From positions 16,729,536-16,793,535 of the forward strand of contig JAJLRJ010000005.1 in NCBI GenBank assembly GCA_024195265.1: DNA of 64,000 bases. Direction: 5' to 3'. Positions within the stretch are counted from its first letter, which is position 1. Each line of letters opens with the position of its first letter. The notes under the pieces were generated by a model. The model was not told where the DNA came from and ran no database searches. It was given only the letters and a program-made list of their open reading frames with translations. The translations under genes were made by a program, and so were the position numbers. The stretch comes from Dendrophyllia cribrosa (taxonomy: Eukaryota; Cnidaria; Anthozoa; Scleractinia; Dendrophylliidae). Below, one piece after another: positions 42,781 to 55,018 of this stretch.

Positions 42781-45400
42781 TTTGTTAAAGAGGATTTTTC
42801 AAAAGCCATGTGCAACGAACTAGAGATCAAGTCTGTCGGTTGTGGTTTCCCGTGGTGTTGCGCTTGTAGATTTTGACCTCTTTTAGCATCCTTTTTTGCC
42901 TGACTGTTGGTGTTTTTTTTTTTTCGCCATTAATATTGGCATGTAGATTTTTATGTAGGAAAGGTTTCAATTTCTCTTACTTTCTGAAATACCGGACAGG
43001 ATAAGAAATGATCTGTTGGCCATGAATGTCTTTCCTGCTATTAATGTCATGCTGGGCCCAGCTATTTTAGTTTTGTCTTTGCAGGATTTTAATTTTTAGG
43101 ATCCAAGCTTTATAGCTGTGCATAGCTTAATAAGCTATTTAACTTGTAGAGTTGAAGTTTGTCTCAGTCAAGGCTGTAATTTTCTAAAGCTTCCATTCGC
43201 TTCGCTTTATAGCTGCATGGAGCTCGCTGTTTATACTAAACCTCTGTTGGTAATGTTGACAGTCTAGTGACTGCTTCGTTTATGCCACTATTTCATTCAG
43301 GAAATCTAGCGAAGTGAAACCACACTGTTGTTTCCTTTCAATTCACTATTTTCTTTTATGGCTTTTAAGGCGAGCTATTTTCCATCATCAATGCTCAAAT
43401 CGAGAGTACGATGACCCCCACTAAATATGCAATCTTATGCACGCCTCAAAAGTTCCTTACGTTTTCCTCCCTGTTTCAATCCCCTGTACTTCAACCATCT
43501 ATTTAACTGATTCACAATATAATATACTGGTTCTCTCTCAAATTTCTAGCCTGGAACGCCATCATCTTCAGTAAGCACCCTAAAAGATCAAATTATATCA
43601 GTGACATGTTTACGTAAAAATGAAATCTGTAGGGCTCCACCTAGAAAAATAACAATGATAGACATAAATAAAACCGGATAACGAAAAAAAATATACAGAA
43701 AACAATGAAAGGAAACTAATAGGAAAATGAATAATTAGTATGTTTCTTCGTGAATGTCGAGGCCATGAGGTACAAGTATTTTGCCTTTTGAAATTCTTTG
43801 GCCTTACGTTTCAAGTCTAAGTTCGAGACATTTTCAAAATGTCTGCTGTCAGCAATAATATCGCTTCCAATTTTCTTTGTGTGAGCTGTACGTTCACAGA
43901 TAAAAATATATATTGGACAGAGGGAATTCACATTTAGCAATAGCTATCTTTAATATGAACTACGTGTTACACCGAACTCCAAGTTCAATAATTACAGAAA
44001 ACCCACATGGTAGTCTTGTTTGCCATAAAAAGGCTGTTCATATTTGTAACTAGGTTGCGGTGTTTCTGTAATCTGAGTGACTTCTAAATGTAGCGACTAC
44101 AATGATAATTACTGAATTGCTACATATTTCGCTTAGCTTGAATACACAAAATTTCCGGACAGAGTTGACTTCCATACTCGTACTGCGCTGTTATTCAGTC
44201 GTACAAAACCAGCGAAAATCTAAATTTCTTGTTTTGCAGATATCTAAGCGGCTGACTTTTTCTGTTATTGTGCTGTTTCTAATATCAGGACCTTTCTTTA
44301 AATTTATTGTGCCCATAAGATCCTTGATAAAGACCATAAAATGTTTTTGTTTCAAAGCTGTAAACGTTTTCATTATGTCTGTCGTTGTCAAATGCAAATC
44401 GAACTGTCAAGATCGAAGCCTTCGAAATGCTGCGCATGCGCAGTTTGTTGGATAATTGTGAGCGCTTAACTAATTGTAAACAAATGTCAATTTCTCAAAA
44501 TCCCGTTATTAGAAATTTGTAAATTTTGGCGTAATTTCAGACAAGATCGCGACTCAGTCACCAAAACCGCAATAATCAAAATCTGACAGGAAATCAACAA
44601 TGCGACTCAAAAATTAGTGAAAGTTTATTTTTGTGAATAAAAAAAACTGTCTGTCAGAATAATGTCAAATCCCTTTCATGATGACAGGACAGGCTCGACT
44701 ACATGTATGAAATTTTATACATATTGAAATGTAATGAGTGGATTTTTCAGGAAATATGATGAAATAGATAGATAGATGAAATAAATCTAATTTAGATTTA
44801 GTATTTGAGATTTATCACCTTTGGCTTTGGTAGTATTCGATTTACATTTTGACTTAAAAAACAAGGAAAAAAGTTGTCCCGGTTGGGTGTGTTTGTCCCT
44901 ACCGGGATCATTTACATGTACAAGGACAAAATGTGCTCTGCCTGTTAGGGTAACTCTGGCACACACAGGTAGGGTAACCCTAACTGTCTTGAAACTCAAC
45001 GACATACATGTAAAAAAGATGAATTGGTGAGGGCTATTGTATCCCTCTTGTTAGGATAACCCTAGCACTAGCGGTTACCTCCTTAAAAACCGAACGTAAC
45101 ATGTCTTCTCCTCTTGACTTATAAACTTCTGAATTAATTACTAGGTAGTTGATCTGATTGCCCAATAATAAGCCATGATTATGCCAAAATTTCTCAACTT
45201 GAACTTTGTATTAATCAGAGATTACAATGTGCACCATGGTATTAGGTTATGCAAGCCTACATGCTATGCTGCCCAAACAAATGGCAAATGGCATATTGAA
45301 AGCAAGAACATGAAATATGAAATAAACTAAAGTTGCAGCCAGGATTCATTGTTTCATAAAAGTATGTAAAATGTTTGACACTGGCTTTTTACTCATGCGC
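42781..45400. other. Non-coding stretch
   Basis: Ordinary AT-rich sequence. Around 44938-45060 the motif gttagggtaac or ggataacccta recurs in both orientations. No supported gene. Confidence 0.45.
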
Positions 45401-45626
45401 ATAGCGTGCATGAGGTAAGGTTCCGGCTTCGTTTTTCTCCGTCATTTTTTTTTTTTTTGGTGTCACATTTGTGCATGCAAATTTATTCACGCATACATTA
45501 TTACGAACCGGGTCGTCAGGCTACATACAAATTCTACAAAAATGGCTGCCGCGCTCGGCATGTGCTTGGTTTTCAAAACCATAGTTTTGTCTTATCGTAG
45601 TAATAACACACATTAAAATATTCAAA

Positions 45627-45818
45627 ATGGAAAGAGAAGGCTTTAAAGAATACTCAGAAGCCGCTGTAGTGGAGAAAAAGGATAACTTAAGCGACGAAAT
45701 CATGCTTCGGGGAACTTCATACATTTTATTCAATGCGGGGCTATTTCTTTCGAAGAAGCGGAGTTTTAAAGAATTATCAAGCAGCCGAGTGAAGCCGAGG
45801 TACTTTACCGTAAAATAA
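45627..45818 (+). CDS. Small open frame, uncertain
   Basis: ATG at 45627 starts 63 codons, MEREGFKEYSEAAVVEKKDN at the N-terminus, with a charged first half and ordinary composition. No domain recognised. It could be a short exon or chance; nothing in the surroundings supports it further. Confidence 0.25.
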   Translation: MEREGFKEYSEAAVVEKKDNLSDEIMLRGTSYILFNAGLFLSKKRSFKELSSSRVKPRYFTVK

Positions 45819-46002
45819 GTTGGACTTTTCGATGGGAATTTATGTTGATATCAATTTGTGATTGACTTTTTGTTTGTGTTCTCATTAGTTGGAGAAATGT
45901 TTACAAAACGCACTCAAATTCAGTCGTAATAATATCCGATATATGTAAACAAAACAATTAAAGGCCTAATTTTATAGTTCTAACTACACATGCGTCGCCT
46001 CG

Positions 46003-46366
46003 CTAAAATTAAAAAATAGCCCGGTCGTTTACTGATTTCATTGCTTTTAAAAGCAGTCTTTTCAAATGTAATGGAAAGAAGTCACGGTTTGGGAAATAGA
46101 AGATGAGTGTGGATTTCATCGAGATCAACAAATTAAATATTCAAAGCAAGTACAGTTGTGCAATCTTATATTACAGACGGTCGCGTGGGGGCGTAATACT
46201 GTTTTTGAGAATTGCTAAAATTGAAAAATAGTCCAGTCGTTTACTGATTTCATTGCTTTTAAAAGTAGCTTTTCAAATGTAACAGAAGTCACTGTTTTGG
46301 AAATATTAGACGAGTGTGGATTTGATCAGGAATCAATAAATTAAATATTCACAGCGAGTACTGAAA
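46003..46366 (+). repeat. Diverged tandem duplication of about 160 bp
   Basis: The segment cgctaaaattaaaaaatagc to caaagcaagtac (46003-46165) is repeated at about 46213-46366 with about 15-20 percent differences by eye. The common core is tcgtttactgatttcattgc. Confidence 0.75.
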
Positions 46367-46831
46367 ACGAGTCTTGACGCGTTTTTGTGTGTCACGCAAA
46401 ATTCGTTGAGGGGGAAGGGGTACGTGACCCATTTAAAATAAACCGTATATCTTTTTTGTGCAAGCGCATGAGTACAGGCTACCAGTGTAGCCTCTTGTTT
46501 TGTAAGAAATACTTGAAAGACGTTTAGACCTAAGAACTTAATTCTTCTTCGTTTTTTGTTTTTGTTTTGAGTTAAATACATATGCGTTTGAGTTTAAGTT
46601 ATGTACGCATGTAATTACCTTTAAATTCTCTTTATGAGAAGAAGAAACACGCTAAAGTAGGCATGGGTAGATAACCTGAGAAAGGAAGATAAGAGCCAAA
46701 ACAAACTTGAAGTGGGGGACAATTAAACGAAGTGTAAATTACCTTTAACACATGTTTGTCCTTCTTTATACCTAATTGACCAAAATTATATTATTGCAGG
46801 TATTCTGATAAATGTAATTATCTTTAGTTTG

Positions 46832-47505
46832 TTACCATTGATTTCACTGTTACGCGACCCTTCGAATCAAAACTACTTTGAGCAATTTCAATTTACTCTG
46901 CCGTCAATCATACCTAGTAGGAGGAGTTTGTATACTCCTGATTTGCATCGGGCATATTAAATTAGTGAGCTCTTCTGGCGTTGGACGTTTTATCGGCTTC
47001 AAAAGTTTGCATCGAAAAAAATTCGACGACTAGAGATGGGGAAATCCTTCTTCAACTTCCATGGAATATTTCATTTAGATACTGGCAAAATCGACTTCGC
47101 TGGCGAGCCGAGAAGTTTGAGCTTTTCCTGTTGTTATCAGTTACGGTCGACCAGTCATGCATCAACGGTAATAATATGCAAATGTAAACTGACAGTATGT
47201 ATGTGGAAAACGAATGTAGTAACGACGGAAAATACCAGCGGAGTCGATTTTGCCAGCATCTAAATGAAATATTCCATGAAAGTCGAAGGAGGTTTCCCCA
47301 TCTCTAGTCGTCAAATTTTTTTCGATGCAAACTTTTGAAGCCGATAAAACGTCCAACGCCAGAGGAGCTCACTAATTTAATATGCCCGATGCAATTCAGG
47401 AGTATACAAACTCCTCCTACTAGGTATGGTTGACGGCGGAGTAAATTGAAATTGCTCAAAGTAGTTTTGATTCGAAGGGTCGCGTAACAGTGAAATCAGT
47501 GGTAA
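46832..47505. mobile_element. Foldback element (674 bp)
   Basis: Arms of about 265 bp (46832-47105 and 47241-47505) are near-perfect reverse complements with ends ttacca(t/c)tgatttcactg and about 135 bp of centre. Apparent reading frames in the arms mirror each other and are not genes. No clear target duplication. Confidence 0.85.
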
Positions 47506-47834
47506 GAGGACCACAAGTTCATCAGTTTACTGTCAAGTGTTACCCTCATGAAATAAAGTTGATTATTATTATTATTATTATTACAAGTGAAACCGGAAAT
47601 AATATATTATAATTAATTTAACATATTCCATAGACTAGTCCAAAAAAGAACTTCAACAACGTTGAAGAAAAATCTGCACCATTCAAGTAAATCCTGTAAA
47701 TAAACATGTGTACACCACATGGCCCGCTTTTCAAAGGTGCTAATTGTGGTGTTGTGAGGGTTCATACTAAATATATAGAGTTTGAGGGGGCAGCAAAAAA
47801 AAAAAATGCACTGACCCTTCATAATAAATAGAGG

Positions 47835-48206
47835 TTATTCAGCGTAAAGTTGTGTAATATGGCTGATTTATCATATGACCCGTACGGCCCTGTGAGCCTT
47901 TTCTTTGCAAAACCATTGATGAAAGTCCCGTATGAGGGCCGTATGCATTTGCGTGAGCGGGGCCGGAAAAAGCCGTACAGCCCTACTACAAAAGTGGATG
48001 GCCTCGCGCGTTAAGATTTCAAGTAATTTTGTCTCCAAATTGGTCATATGATAAAATACTTATTGACTAAGTTAGGTCGGGCCGGATGGGAAAATACTTG
48101 GCTCTCGGTCGAGGTCCATCCGGCCCTCCCACTTAGTCAATAAGTACATAGTATTTACTGACGAGTAAAAATGCCCAGCTATATTACACAACTTTTCACT
48201 GAATAA
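47835..48206. mobile_element. MITE with 32-bp terminal repeats (372 bp)
   Basis: Ends ttattcag(c/t)g(t/a)aaagttgtgt are inverted. A second, inner inverted repeat (aaatacttattgactaagt and its complement) surrounds gggccggatgg. Non-coding. Confidence 0.75.
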
Positions 48207-49378
48207 ATGTTTATTATACGACAGAAATATTCTCCTAAAGGCTAAGGTTTTGAAGCTGTTTTTCCTAGTGCACGGTCAGAAGAGTGTAATAACGTGTCAT
48301 ATTTGCACTCATTTTGATGCATATTTGCACTCTAGAATGCTATGTCGAATAATAATGTATCATACATTGTATTTGCGCTTGTTTTGGTGCATATTTGCAA
48401 TGTCAAATGCTACATGTATGTTGCATAATAACACCATATACACTGATTTATAATCCAGCAGTATTTGAAAAAATATATATTATTTATTTTAATTTCAATA
48501 TAAAAAAGTCTTTCTGACACATAAAAGGTAATTGATTTGACAAAATGTACTGGTCATTATTATTAAACTATTGCCACTTTCCATATCTTCCCTACATCAA
48601 CCAGTGTACATTCACTTGGAAGATGACAAAGCTTTAGAAAAAAGTAAGAACATTGTCATGATGCTTAAACTCTCTATTCTGTATGATATGGGGATGATCA
48701 AACCGTACATGTATATATTAACCAATTCACTAAGAAGAATGTCCTATCCATCAAGTGATCTAAATCACTTTTACAGCTCCTCAATTTTTGTTTTTGTTTT
48801 TGTTTATTACTTTAATTTACTATTTGAAAGAAAGAAATCCAGTTTGCCAATGTTTCAATGTACATATACCTCAATACAACCTTACAGTTTTGCAATAATC
48901 AACTAGGTGGCCATTTTCGCAGCATGCAAAAATGGCCACAAACAGAACCTCAGAAACCAATGTACCCTGGTTGAGAATGACCCTTTAATGATTTAAAGGG
49001 AAAGTCAGATAATTACATGTACACTACAACGCTTTTTACAAACAGACAGTATCATTATTAATTGAAAATATTTTAGTCATTGTAAAAAATTCCATTCACT
49101 GTTTCAGTCGTAGAAAATCCACCTTATGCTTATACTGAATATACCAAGGGATGCCTCTTCAACAGTCTGTTGAAATAGAAAAGTTTTAATTTGAGCATGT
49201 TCGCACTTATTGTTTATGTGCATCCTTACTGCACATACAGTTTGTCACAATGCCATGCTACATCATGCAACTCAGCCCGTGCACAGAGGAAGAAAACTAA
49301 CCACATGAACGGTTGGTAGCCATTGCATTAACTTTGCTAAATAAAAGTTGGTGTCACCTCCATTTTTTTGCATTCATT
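48207..49378. other. Non-coding stretch
   Basis: Two related segments with catatttgca(c/a)t and catatttgcac occur near 48298-48335 and 48385-48415. No supported gene. Confidence 0.45.
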
Positions 49379-49720
49379 TTTTTTATCTCGTTAATGCGCA
49401 TGCGCATAAACGAGATTTAGGAATCAGTACAAAAAGGGATTAACAAAGGTTCATTGTTAACTTTTTTAACTTGTTAACTTTTGTCCGGGGGGGTCAGTTG
49501 TTTCTTCTTTTTAGAAGCTATATTAGGGTATTGAGGATATGGTTGGTTAAACCGGCTAGGATTTCAAGAAGGTCGTCACATACCGCCACTAAAATTTTTT
49601 TGGGAGCACCCCCGGATCTATTGTTAATTTCCCTAGGGTATTAGGATGTCATGAACTTGTCATAATTATCTCACGCTACGTCACCACAAAGGTATTAAAG
49701 TTCTTATTTAGTTTCGATAT
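49379..49720 (+). repeat. Dispersed repeat with terminal hairpin (copy at 63598-63960)
   Basis: Begins with a near-perfect palindrome, atctcgttaatgcgcatgcg, continuing cataaacgagat. About 330 bp that follow match 63598-63940. The shared body includes agaagctatattagggtatt and cacataccgccactaaaatt. Confidence 0.8.
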
Positions 49721-49820
49721 CTCACGTTACCTATGGTATCAATAATCTTTCAAAATATGTGTCCGTCTAAGTTATCTAAAGTTTCTTTGTTTTTGTTGAT
49801 AATTTTGTCGCGATTCTTTA

Positions 49821-49945
49821 GGGAAGCAGTAATTAGCAAGTTCAATTTATGAAATGAGTTCTCATAGCATGTTATGAGGAAAGCAGTAATTAGTATGCTC
49901 AATTTATGAAATAAATGGCTTTGAGTTCTCATGGTATGTTATCAT
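49821..49945 (+). repeat. Tandem duplication of about 60 bp
   Basis: gaaagcagtaattagtatgc with ctcaatttatgaaat and ttgagttctcat, present twice with small differences. Confidence 0.7.
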
Positions 49946-50444
49946 TTGATGAACTTTTGATCTTAAATTACCGATCACGCGAACGAAAAGGCAGTATATG
50001 GACTTTGCCTTTTGTTTATTTTGGAATAGTGAATCATTGCCATTAATAGATTTAGGTACATGGTAGAATATACTGATGGTAATAAAAGTTGCGCTTTGAT
50101 TATGCAATAGTATGCAAAGAACCTCGTGATTTTGCAGATTTAGTCAAACTATTTTTTGTTTGCTGCAATTCTCTCTACAGTTCTATTCGTATACAAGTAA
50201 AATTTTGTTGTTCTGAATTGAATGACAAAGCAAGCATTTTAACAACCATTTTATAAGCGATCTGAGCGTTTCAATTCAAGACAGACATTGGAACTATTAC
50301 GGACTTAATTGAGTAGATATTATTTGAGTGCCAATACGAAGAAAATATCCGGAAATTCTCGATATTTCCCCTAAATATCTCACTTTTTGTTCCTAAATAT
50401 ATCTTGAAAAAATTCTAAATATTCCAAATATTTTCTTAACATTT

Positions 50445-50447
<3 letters not shown>

Positions 50448-50530
<83 letters not shown>
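50448..50530 (+). repeat. (AT)n microsatellite
   Basis: About 40 uninterrupted AT units. Confidence 0.95.
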
Positions 50531-50532
<2 letters not shown>

Positions 50533-50726
50533 ACTACTGTAACACTGTAAAAATGTATAAGCTCCGAAAAGATATCTGTATTACATAATAAACAACTGGT
50601 TTGAAATCTCCCGAGAAATCACGTGGTAAATTTGAACGTCTCATTCAAAGTTTGTTGTCAAGCGTTTCCCAAAATTATTTTGATTTTCCAGTTGACGAAA
50701 TATCCAAACTTGGGTATATCATAAAA

Positions 50727-51023
50727 ATCGTCATATTCACGACACTTAGAAAATTTCTGTTCAGACTGCCGGGCACGGCCTCAAATAGACTAAATACCCG
50801 GCAGTTTAAATTGCTGATTTCAGAGAAGTTTTAAGGCCGGTTTACGATAAAATCAAGTCTAATCGCTTGACATTTCTAAACGAACATCAATACTCTCAAA
50901 AGGTTTGAAAGAGCCTTTCAGTGAAAATACTATGAAAATTTCTCACTGCCGGGCATTTAGTCTATTTGAGACCGTGCCCGGTCTGTGCAGAAATGTTCAA
51001 GTGTCGTGAACATAGCGATCTGA
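50727..51023. mobile_element. Inverted-repeat MITE (about 297 bp)
   Basis: Arms of about 80 bp contain gactgccgggcacgg and tcaaatagactaaat in opposite orientation. Divergence between arms is moderate, so it is old. Confidence 0.7.
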
Positions 51024-51261
51024 TAGTATTGTGGAAAAATTTTTGCCTCCAAAGCGGTTATTCCCACGCAATCGACAAAAAGGAATGAAATCAAAACAGA
51101 TAAGATACTCACAGGTCCTCTTGGTTTATTGGCGCTACAGGCTTCTCGGTACAATCTCGAGGCGTTGATCACAGATTTCAACTCACTATCAACTCACTTT
51201 TACAATGGCTCAACAACGTATCGACTCAAAATAATCACTGCCCCGTTTTCATTTTTTACGG

Positions 51262-51670
51262 TTCGGTGGAAAACGCGGAGTGCGGAGTGCGGAGTGCGGA
51301 GTGCGGAGTGCGGAGTGCGGAGTGTGGAAAATGAGGAGTGCGGAGTGCGGAAAATGCGGAGTGTGGAAAATGCGGAGTGTGGAAAATGCGGAGTGTGGAA
51401 AGTGCGGAGTGTGGAAAGTGCGGAGTGTGGAAAGTGCGGAGTGTGGAAAGTGCGGAGTGTGGAAAGTGCGGAGTGTGGAAAGTGCGGAGTGTGGAAAGTG
51501 CGGAGTGTGGAAAGTGCGGAGTGTGGAAAGTGCGGAGTGTGGAAAGTGCGGAGTGTGGAGAGTGTGGAAAGTGCGGAGTGTGGAAAGTGCGGAGTGTGGA
51601 AAGTGCGGAGTGTGGAAAGTGCGGAGTGTGGAAAGTGCGGAGTGTGGAAAGTGCGGAGTGTTTGCATTTT
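51262..51670 (+). repeat. 16-bp minisatellite, left arm
   Basis: Seven-bp units gcggagt come first, then three of gtggaaaatgcggagt, then about sixteen of gtggaaagtgcggagt. The unit has no stop codon in most frames on either strand, so long frames overlapping here (51129-51731) are artefacts. Confidence 0.95.
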
Positions 51671-51718
51671 CTTTTAAAAGCTTTATTTTTTGAACGGTAA
51701 CAAAAAGGTAAATAAAAG

Positions 51719-52085
51719 AGTCTTTAAACAATAGTAATAAAGTCTTTGAAAAAGCGATACATCTTTACAAAAACATCTTTGAACTGTAACAAATAAGTAA
51801 TCCAAACAATCAACGCGCATAACATTGTGATTTACAAAATTAATAGTTCGTACAAAATTAATAGTTCGTGCAATGCACAAATCATTGCCTTTTCAGTTGC
51901 TTAAACGATAGTAATAAGTTATTTTAAAAAGCGATACATCTTTCAAGAAAACAACTTTGAACTGTAACAAATAAGTAATCCAAAAAAATCAACGCGTAAA
52001 ACATTATTGTGATTTACAAAATTAATAGTTCGTACAAAATTAATAGTTCATCCAAGGCACGCATTGCCTTTTTAGTTGTTAAAAC
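51719..52085 (+). repeat. Internal duplication of about 180 bp in the foldback
   Basis: Segments at about 51719-51895 and 51897-52085 share aaaaagcgatacatcttt, gaactgtaacaaataagtaa and a doubled ttaatagttcgtacaaaa. Confidence 0.75.
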
Positions 52086-52636
52086 AAACAATCCTGTTTT
52101 CTAATTACGACCGATACATGTTCTTGGGGAAAAAACGCTACATCTTCGCATTTTCGCCGCTTAATAATACTTAATAATATATTTTGTAGCTTAAAAAATG
52201 ATCATTTACAAATAGGTCATGATACCGAAAATCAACTCGCGTAACGTTGTTATATGGCCGTGTCTCCCAAGGACTGGAAACTACCGAATTCACGAATTTG
52301 ATTGGTTGAAATCGATATTGACCGCGATCTAGATTTTCCCATCTAGACCGGCATCTAAGCCGTTAACTTTTTGCGTTAAAAAGATACAAGACTTAATGTT
52401 TTCTTTTTAAAAACTTAAATAAAGCGCCGAAAAAGTTGGCGAGAAAAGAAAAGTTTCGCGCCAAAAAACACAGCTGCCACTATCAATATTGTTTCCCTGC
52501 GGCTTGGTTTCTGCAAAATTGTCCAAAATTGATCAAAAAATAATGAATATGTACGAACTTAATCGACAAATTTTAAGAAGTCTTTTCAGCACAAAGCTGG
52601 CGTTAATCGACTTTTTACGCAAATTTAAGTAAAACG

Positions 52637-52747
52637 ATGCAAACACTCCGCAAACAATGCAAACACTCCGCATTTTCCACACTCCGCATTTTCCACACTC
52701 CGCACTCCGCACTCCGCACTCCGCACTCCGCGTTTTCCACCGAACCG
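52637..52747 (-). repeat. Right arm of the minisatellite foldback
   Basis: Reverse complement of the left-arm ends: actccgc units with ttttccac, ending ccaccgaaccg. It keeps few repeat units compared with the left arm. Confidence 0.9.
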
Positions 52748-52934
52748 ATTACATGCAGGCGGGCTAAAATTAAGCATCCGGTCTTTGACACATCTTGTTC
52801 TCACTTACAGGATTGCATGCAAACGGGCTAAATCCAAACATCTGGTACTTGACACATATCTTTCACACTTATTTATCACTAATTATCACTAATAATCCAT
52901 TTGTCACGCATTCATTAAGATGTTTATGTGTCTA

Positions 52935-53099
52935 AGGGCCTAGTCGCACTACAGTCAAAAATAAAAATTAGCCCGTGCAAAATGACATAAAAACAAAAAC
53001 ATTCTACAAAAAGCGTGTCCCACCGGAGCGGTTTCTTTTGTTTTCCTCGATTTTTGCATGGGCGGATTTTTCTTTTTGACTGTAGTGCGACCAGGCCCT
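52935..53099. mobile_element. TA-flanked MITE (165 bp)
   Basis: Ends agggcct(a/g)gtcgcactac, about 27 bp of inverted repeat, with TA at 52933-52934 and 53100-53101. Confidence 0.8.
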
Positions 53100-53101
53100 T
53101 A

Positions 53102-53376
53102 TACAGCTGTTTCGAGAAAGGTTGTCGGAAAAAAGCGCAAAGTGCACGCGACAATCCCGAAAAATAATATGGGATATGATCAATGAATTTTAATAAGTCA
53201 AATAAATACATGAAACCCGCGATTCCTCGTCCGTGCAGGGATGATCATAAATGGCGGGCCATTCGGAAAAATGAGTTTTTAGGATATAGCGTGGATGACT
53301 ACCCACAATACCTTTCTGGATTGTCGCGTGCACTTTTACGCTTTTTTTTCCGACAACCTTTCTCGAAACAGCTGTA
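53102..53376. mobile_element. TA-flanked MITE (275 bp), abutting the previous one
   Basis: Inverted repeats of about 55 bp begin tacagctgtttcgagaaagg. TA lies at 53100-53101, shared with the neighbour, and at 53377-53378. Non-coding. Confidence 0.8.
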
Positions 53377-53847
53377 TACAAAGATCTACAAACGCGGATA
53401 AACGTAAACAGTTTTCCGATGCGTTGTGGCACACATCAAAGATGAAAATTGGATGATCCTATGATCCTAGCTTGTTTTTTTAACCGGTTCTGCTTGACAG
53501 TTTTGACAGTTCTGATCAGAATTAATTCTGTATCGCGATGATCCGCAATTTACACCTACAGTTTCACAGTTGAGAATAATTGAACCTCTCGAACTCCATC
53601 GTTGCAATATATTTTAGTTCTGTTTAAAGAGTCTATGACTTGAAATGGATCTTTCCTTAATTTGCTTTAAAAACATGTTTTTTTCCGTGGAACTTACATT
53701 TGGCGGTGTTTAAAATAAAAACATAACCCATTTTGGGGCCATTTGGGATGTTTTTGTGTGTCAATCGTCGCGCGGTCAAACCATATGCAAATTAGTTTGT
53801 GATGTAATAACCATTGCAAGGTCACGAAAACATGACGGTAGAAACCA

Positions 53848-54790
53848 CAGGATACCCAAGCATAATGTTTGCATATTAATGATATTTGAAAATATAAGAC
53901 ATTGTATGGAATTTCGAATTCAACGTTTTAAGCAATATATAAAATCAAAATTGCTGAATAAAATCGTTGAAACATTTATTGGTGTTGTGTTCTATCTTTA
54001 TACAGTGTTTCTACGCTATTTGAACGATGTTTAGTCCATTTATCTTACCTTGTATAATATAACTGAAAGGAAGGAGAGTTCGGTAGCTTTCGGCGTTCGA
54101 CACATGTCCACAAATGGCTCATTTTTCGCACAAAAATAGGTGCTGCTCCCATTCTGACTGGTCATTCTTACAGCAGAATAACGTTAAATTACATTTCTTC
54201 GAACAAATTGAACATCCCTTGTTACTATGACGAATAAGCCGCTACACAAACTCACATAGCACTGCAAAATAGGCGCCATAAAAGCGTGAAAAACAGAATA
54301 GACCACGGATGCGCGGTCAGCACTGGGCACCAGAGTAAAATCAAGGACTGGTTGACAAAATTTTGAGACAAAATTGAACATGCCCTTCCCTGTTGGTCTT
54401 TGATTTTACTCTGGTACCCAGTGCTGACCGCTCATCCGTGGTCTATTCTGTTCTTCGCGCTTTTATGGCGCCTATTTTGCAGTGCTATGTGATTTTGTGT
54501 AGCGGCTTATTCGTCATAATAACAAGGGATGTTCAATTTGTTCGAAGAAATGTAATTTAACGTTATTCAGTTATATTATGCAAGGTAAGATAAATGGACT
54601 AAACATCGTTCAAATAGCATAGAAACACTGCATAAAGATAGAACACAACACCAATAAATGTTTCAACGATTTTATTCAGCAATTTTGATTTTATATATTG
54701 CTTAAAACGTTCAATTCGAAATTCCATACAATGTCTTATATTTTCAAATATCATTAATATGCAAACATTATGCTTGGGTTTCCTGTGTAG
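53848..54790. mobile_element. Large palindrome or foldback (about 940 bp)
   Basis: Left arm 53848-54075 plus 54174-54355, right arm 54378-54790, reverse complements. The left arm alone has about 98 bp extra (54076-54173), probably an insertion or the remains of a deletion in the other arm. The right end reaches into the start of the THAP frame at 54759. Confidence 0.8.
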
Positions 54791-55018
54791 AAACGAGAAG
54801 ACGGGGGGCGGTCAATATTGCGTTGCTGGAGGACCGGGACAAGTTAGTTGCATGAATACTTTTTACACCAAAGGTGTATCAGTACATAAATTTCCGAGCA
54901 ATGAAGCGTTCCGGCGACAGTGGATTCGATTTGCTCGAGTTTATCGGCCCAACTTCGTGCCATCGGAGAGTTCAGTGTTGTGTTCACTACACTTTGAGCC
55001 CACGTGCTACAATCATAA
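54759..55018 (+). CDS. THAP-domain reading frame, first part
   Basis: Encodes most of a THAP zinc finger, a sequence-specific DNA-binding C2CH domain. Visible are QYCVAGGPGQVSC, a VHKFPSNEAFRRQWIRFAR segment with the conserved Trp, and SVLCSLHFEPTCY with the Cys and His. The frame is cut at 55016-55018 (TAA) by the PIF/Harbinger element and resumes in phase at 56982-57099. The open frame begins at ATG 54759 in the palindrome arm. The true start could be later or in an upstream exon, since the THAP domain normally starts close to the protein N-terminus. Host gene or transposon gene is undecided. Confidence 0.7.

Larger units (their letters stand above)
51259..52747. mobile_element. Foldback element with minisatellite arms (1,489 bp)
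   Basis: Both ends read cggttcggtggaaaacgcgg in opposite orientation, followed by cggagtg repeats. The left arm (51259-51670) has expanded to more than 400 bp; the right arm (52637-52747) is 111 bp. The AT-rich interior has a duplicated block but no gene. No target duplication is visible. Confidence 0.75.

Noticed and set aside
46981..47356. Small genes on both strands at 47 kb
   Set aside because: The same frame appears on opposite strands because the two arms of a foldback mirror each other.
51129..51731. Repetitive Cys/Trp-rich or Pro/His-rich protein genes on both strands
   Set aside because: All frames are open because the 16-bp unit lacks stops; frames on both strands cannot all be genes.
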